DNA from: Cruorifilaria tuberocauda
Lineage: Eukaryota > Nematoda > Chromadorea > Rhabditida > Onchocercidae
Assembly (NCBI GenBank): GCA_013365365.1
Contig: JABVXU010000543.1
Coordinates: 1 to 35,862 of the forward strand
Reading direction: 5' to 3'
Length of the DNA stretch: 35,862 nucleotides
Numbering within the stretch: position 1 is the stretch's first letter; each line of letters starts with the position of its first letter. Positions 32,187 through 35,862 of the stretch are shown piece by piece. A program made the translations under genes and the position numbers. The notes beneath the pieces are model-generated. The model did not search any database and was not told the DNA's origin. It saw only the letters and a program-made list of their open reading frames with translations.

Positions 32187-35100
32187 ATTCATACTCATTT
32201 CCTCATCTCAACACATAATAAGCTCTATTAAACGCCTTTCAACTTATATTTACAACCGCTTTGAAGTGCTTGAAGGAATAGATACGTGTGTCCGTTTCAT
32301 TATACGATGCTGCAACGTTGGCAGCATTTATCCTTTTGAAAGCCATCAGTCACTCGCCCTTACAAGCAATTTTAGTCCAGGAATACATTCTATCATATTC
32401 AGATTCCATGTTAAATCCTTTCCATCTCTTCGCCAATCGTTAAATCTGTTCCTTATTGTTTTTTCCTTACATAGGTCAACATTGGATAAAGGAACTTCAT
32501 TTCTCCTTCCATAGTATAAAAAATGAGAAGAAGTGTGCTAATTGAGTTGAGCTATTTTATTGGTTTGATTATGGAGGAAGAATGCAACATTCATACCAAA
32601 TTTTCACAACTGTCGAAATCTTTCTAAAACAAGTCTGCTGATAATTCTAAATTTTTCAGGTAGGAGATACTTGTAAAGATATTTTAGAAATATTATATCA
32701 TAGAGGCATTTATTTGGAAAATCCGGTTATGGAATTTAAAAAACCAGTCGTCTTTTTCACATTTGATTCGGACTAATCGAAATAGTTTTTTGAAAAAAAT
32801 CACTTTAATGTCTCGAAAAAGTGCAATTTTTGACTCACTTAGTTTTTAAATAATCAAATTAGCTATGGCAAGATTGCAAACAAAAAAATTTCAGCAATCA
32901 TTCAATCAATGCTCTTTCCTTGAATTATTCATCAGTTTGAAAGATTTTATAAAGATGGAAATGGATTTTTACAACGGAAAGAGAGAGAGAGAAAAAAAAA
33001 GAACATTAGTTTTGATTGGACCGATCCATCATTATTATGACATGGTGAGGAAAGAGTCAAAAGCAGTTCCTAAGTGTGTTTCGATTTCTCAAGATCAAAG
33101 TTTATCCGGTTTGTTCAATTTATTACCATTAAAGAACTGAAACTAAAGGTGGTAAGATGGAAACAACCTAGCAGTAAATTTGATATTACATTAATGAATT
33201 GTTTTGATGCAGGTAAAATATGGGCGGTACATGGGCACGGAGGTTTCGAGGGGAAAGGACAGCGGGGGAAGGTAAATTAGTTCGATAACTAAACAACAAC
33301 ACAGCAAATAGCAACGGGTTGAAGTAATGAATTAGAGTTTCAGAGGAAGCGATCGGTAAGAAGTGCGCTAAGAAGTGAGGACCTTGACCCGTGTCCACTA
33401 TCACTCAGTATCAATCGTACTGTGTTCCCCCCTAACCCCCTTCCGTTGTCCTACCTATTGCAGCCACCGTCACAACAATTCAACTCTCTTCTATTCCCTC
33501 CTCTGCTGTCCCATTCTATTATTACCGGTCGTTCATCAAAACAGATAATAACTTTTCCCCCTCTTTCTCTTTTTCATTAGCAATCTTTGCTGATAAGCCA
33601 TCATTAATGAAAGTAATGATGCAAAGTTGCTAAGCACATGATGTCACACTCCAAAATACCCTCTGACCCCGATGCTCATCTCTCTACATGCATTTCCTTT
33701 CTTTTTCTCACATATACAACTACCGTATTTACTCCATCCTTTCATTACTGGCAAATGCTGATAGTGCAAATGACACCCTTTATTTTGCACTATAATATGC
33801 AAACTTATACCACTTATTTGTTACTTTATTGTTACAGACCAACAACAAAACGAGGAAGGTAAATGAAGGCAAATGATAGCAGAAATTTCAAAATTTTGTG
33901 GCAAAGTACAATTTTAAAAGATTTTCTAAAAACAGAACAAGGAAACGAGACTGTAAAATTAATTGTTTCAAGAGGAAGATCATATTTATAAGCAATGTGC
34001 TGTAGTTAAGGAACGGGGTATGCAATAAAAAGTGAAATGAAATGAAGGGGATTTTGAAGCTTTAACGAAGAGTACGCCTGATAACATATCACTTTTTAAA
34101 ATTGCACCATTAATGATGTCTTTCTTATTGATTAATAGATCCTACCTTGCCTGATCCAAATGAATATTATCATGTTATCACTGATTAAAAAAAGTATACC
34201 AATTTCAGTATTAAAAAGATTTTCAGAATAGTTCTAAAAAGGTAGTATATAATTTGAAATAGGCGCCACATGGCTTGAATGGAGAGGAAGGGGGAAGAAA
34301 GCAGGATGGAAACACCTAAAAGAAACACGAAATGAAACTACTTGAAGAAGCAGAGATTTTACTTTGAGACTTAAGGTTATTCCAATATTTGTCCAGAAAC
34401 TGTTAGCTTAATGATATTCTGAATCCGGACTATTTCTTTCAAATTTAATGACTAATGATAGTATTGTGTTGATCTAAGAGGAACTTGAAGCGATAGGCTT
34501 GATCTGTATTTATTTTTTGTGAGGAAACGGATAAATCGATGTCAGTTAACTAAAAAGTGAATTTTGTGAAGATTAAAGGAAGGATGACTGATACAACATT
34601 AAGGGGAAATTCGAATTTTGGTCGCAATTTCTTACAAAAAAGTTTCATCATCTTGAAATTAAAGTAGCAAGATCAAGCTGAATCACTATGATACGCTACC
34701 AACCAAAATACATGGAAGGTTTTATTTAATTTTAGAATAAGTAAAACTCCTAGCTTTTTTCGTAAGATTGATAAAACGGGTCCTGTTATTATCAATAGCA
34801 AAGCCACATGCAAATTTGGAACGGTACATTGTGCTAAATGCAAACAAACGAAAATCAAATAATCATACTGAAATAATTTACTTAGTTTTATTAATAAAAT
34901 AAAAGTAAACTATTGGAGAAAAAAATGAAGGTAACAAATAGTAGAACTGAATGTGGAAGTGCTATTTCAGAAGAATAATGATAATATACTAATATAATAA
35001 TTTCGAAACTAAGTCTCTCCAACAATCCTGATAAGGAGAATACATTTGGATTTCCTGAAAAAGAGGAAGAGAAAGATAGGCAAAAAAGTGCAGAAAGGGT

Positions 35101-35716
35101 TAAAAGCAAAAATAAAAAAATTTTGTATCCTTTCAGTAATTATTACTTTTTTTTATAAGCGAAACATTCTAAAATAGTCATGAAGTTTACAGAAAACTCC
35201 TCATTGAAAGAAAGTTGCTGATTAAATCTGAATGATATTTTGATAAATTGCTATCAGAGAAATGTTAGTAGAACTAAGGGAAAGGAGCGGCAGCAATTGC
35301 AAACTTAAGTGCTCCAATAGCATGCACCATTCTAATATATACAGGTTTCATCCTTGTCGAAAGTGTTGACGTTTAATCCATCTTTTGGGTTAAATTGTAA
35401 AGGATAGAGATAGGCAAAGAAGAAAAGAAGCAGACATCGGATATCATGAGGTTCGGGATATCTAAGAAGAAAAAGTCAAGAGAAAAGATGTAGTTAAAGA
35501 CCGGCTTATAACTCATTGAAATACAACATATTAGCTCACTTGTTTTCATTATAATTCTACCGACCTCTAACCTCGCAATCCATTCCCGATGGCTTTTTCA
35601 TTCCTTCATGAAAAGCAAATAGCGAGGATATTTTTACCTTTGTAGGAATTTAAATTGTTGCTGATATTATCAACCACCATTACAACTAACCATTACTACT
35701 ATTACTACGACTACGG

Positions 35717-35862
<146 letters not shown>

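Larger units (their letters stand above)
30515..35716. other. AT-rich region with simple repeats, no supportable gene
   Basis: Contains the AAT repeat, purine tract, G-quadruplex motif and CA repeat listed separately. The frame at 32865-33140 (91 codons, plus) has a basic middle (GKREREKKRTLVL) but no recognised domain, no convincing splice context and no homology that I know. Other frames are shorter or low-complexity. Confidence 0.5.

Noticed and set aside
32865..33280. 91- and 68-codon plus-strand frames
   Set aside because: Overlapping frames without known motifs, with runs of Arg/Lys/Glu from a GAGA-rich stretch; no support as a gene.

Overview
The window looks like nuclear DNA of a nematode, most likely a parasitic spirurid or filarial worm. 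It is strongly AT-rich. Its genes are split into small exons by short to medium introns with T-rich TTTCAG-type acceptors. It carries two conserved animal genes in nematode form. The species call is inference; no species-diagnostic repeat or spliced-leader gene was seen.

Two genes can be rebuilt exon by exon with continuous reading frames. Gene 1 (+ strand, 5478-9367, 12 exons, 556 aa) is a secreted DM13 protein of the Knickkopf/Skeletor family. It has a signal peptide, two DM13 domains, the conserved C-terminal Skeletor/Knickkopf domain and a GPI-anchor-like hydrophobic tail. The DOMON domain that normally lies between these parts is absent. Gene 2 (- strand, 19584-11348, 10 coding exons, 596 aa) is a SoxD transcription factor, apparently the ortholog of C. 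elegans egl-13. It has an N-terminal SoxD motif, a leucine-zipper/Q-rich coiled coil, a CtBP-type PLNLS motif and a split HMG box. The two genes converge tail to tail across about 2 kb. No shared pathway is implied.

The rest is non-coding or unrecognised. Positions 1-5469 hold no supportable gene, only short direct repeats and, at the end, a polypyrimidine-rich stretch before a probable spliced-leader acceptor. The roughly 16 kb upstream of the SoxD gene (19585-35862) is a gene-poor, AT-rich landscape suited to cis-regulatory DNA of a developmental regulator. It contains a GC-richer island at about 25100-25370 with good splice signals on the SoxD strand, one unrecognised 81-codon ORF preceded by an acceptor (25509-25754), a possible coding relic near 30117-30514, and many simple repeats: TTA/ATT, TA hairpin, AAT, purine tract, G-quadruplex motif, CA, and a terminal CAA array running off the window.

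The most notable observations are the DOMON-less Knickkopf/Skeletor architecture, one GC-AG intron strongly implied in gene 1 by an intron position shared between its two DM13 repeats, and a second GC-AG intron implied by frame in the SoxD gene. No clearly new biological system was found.
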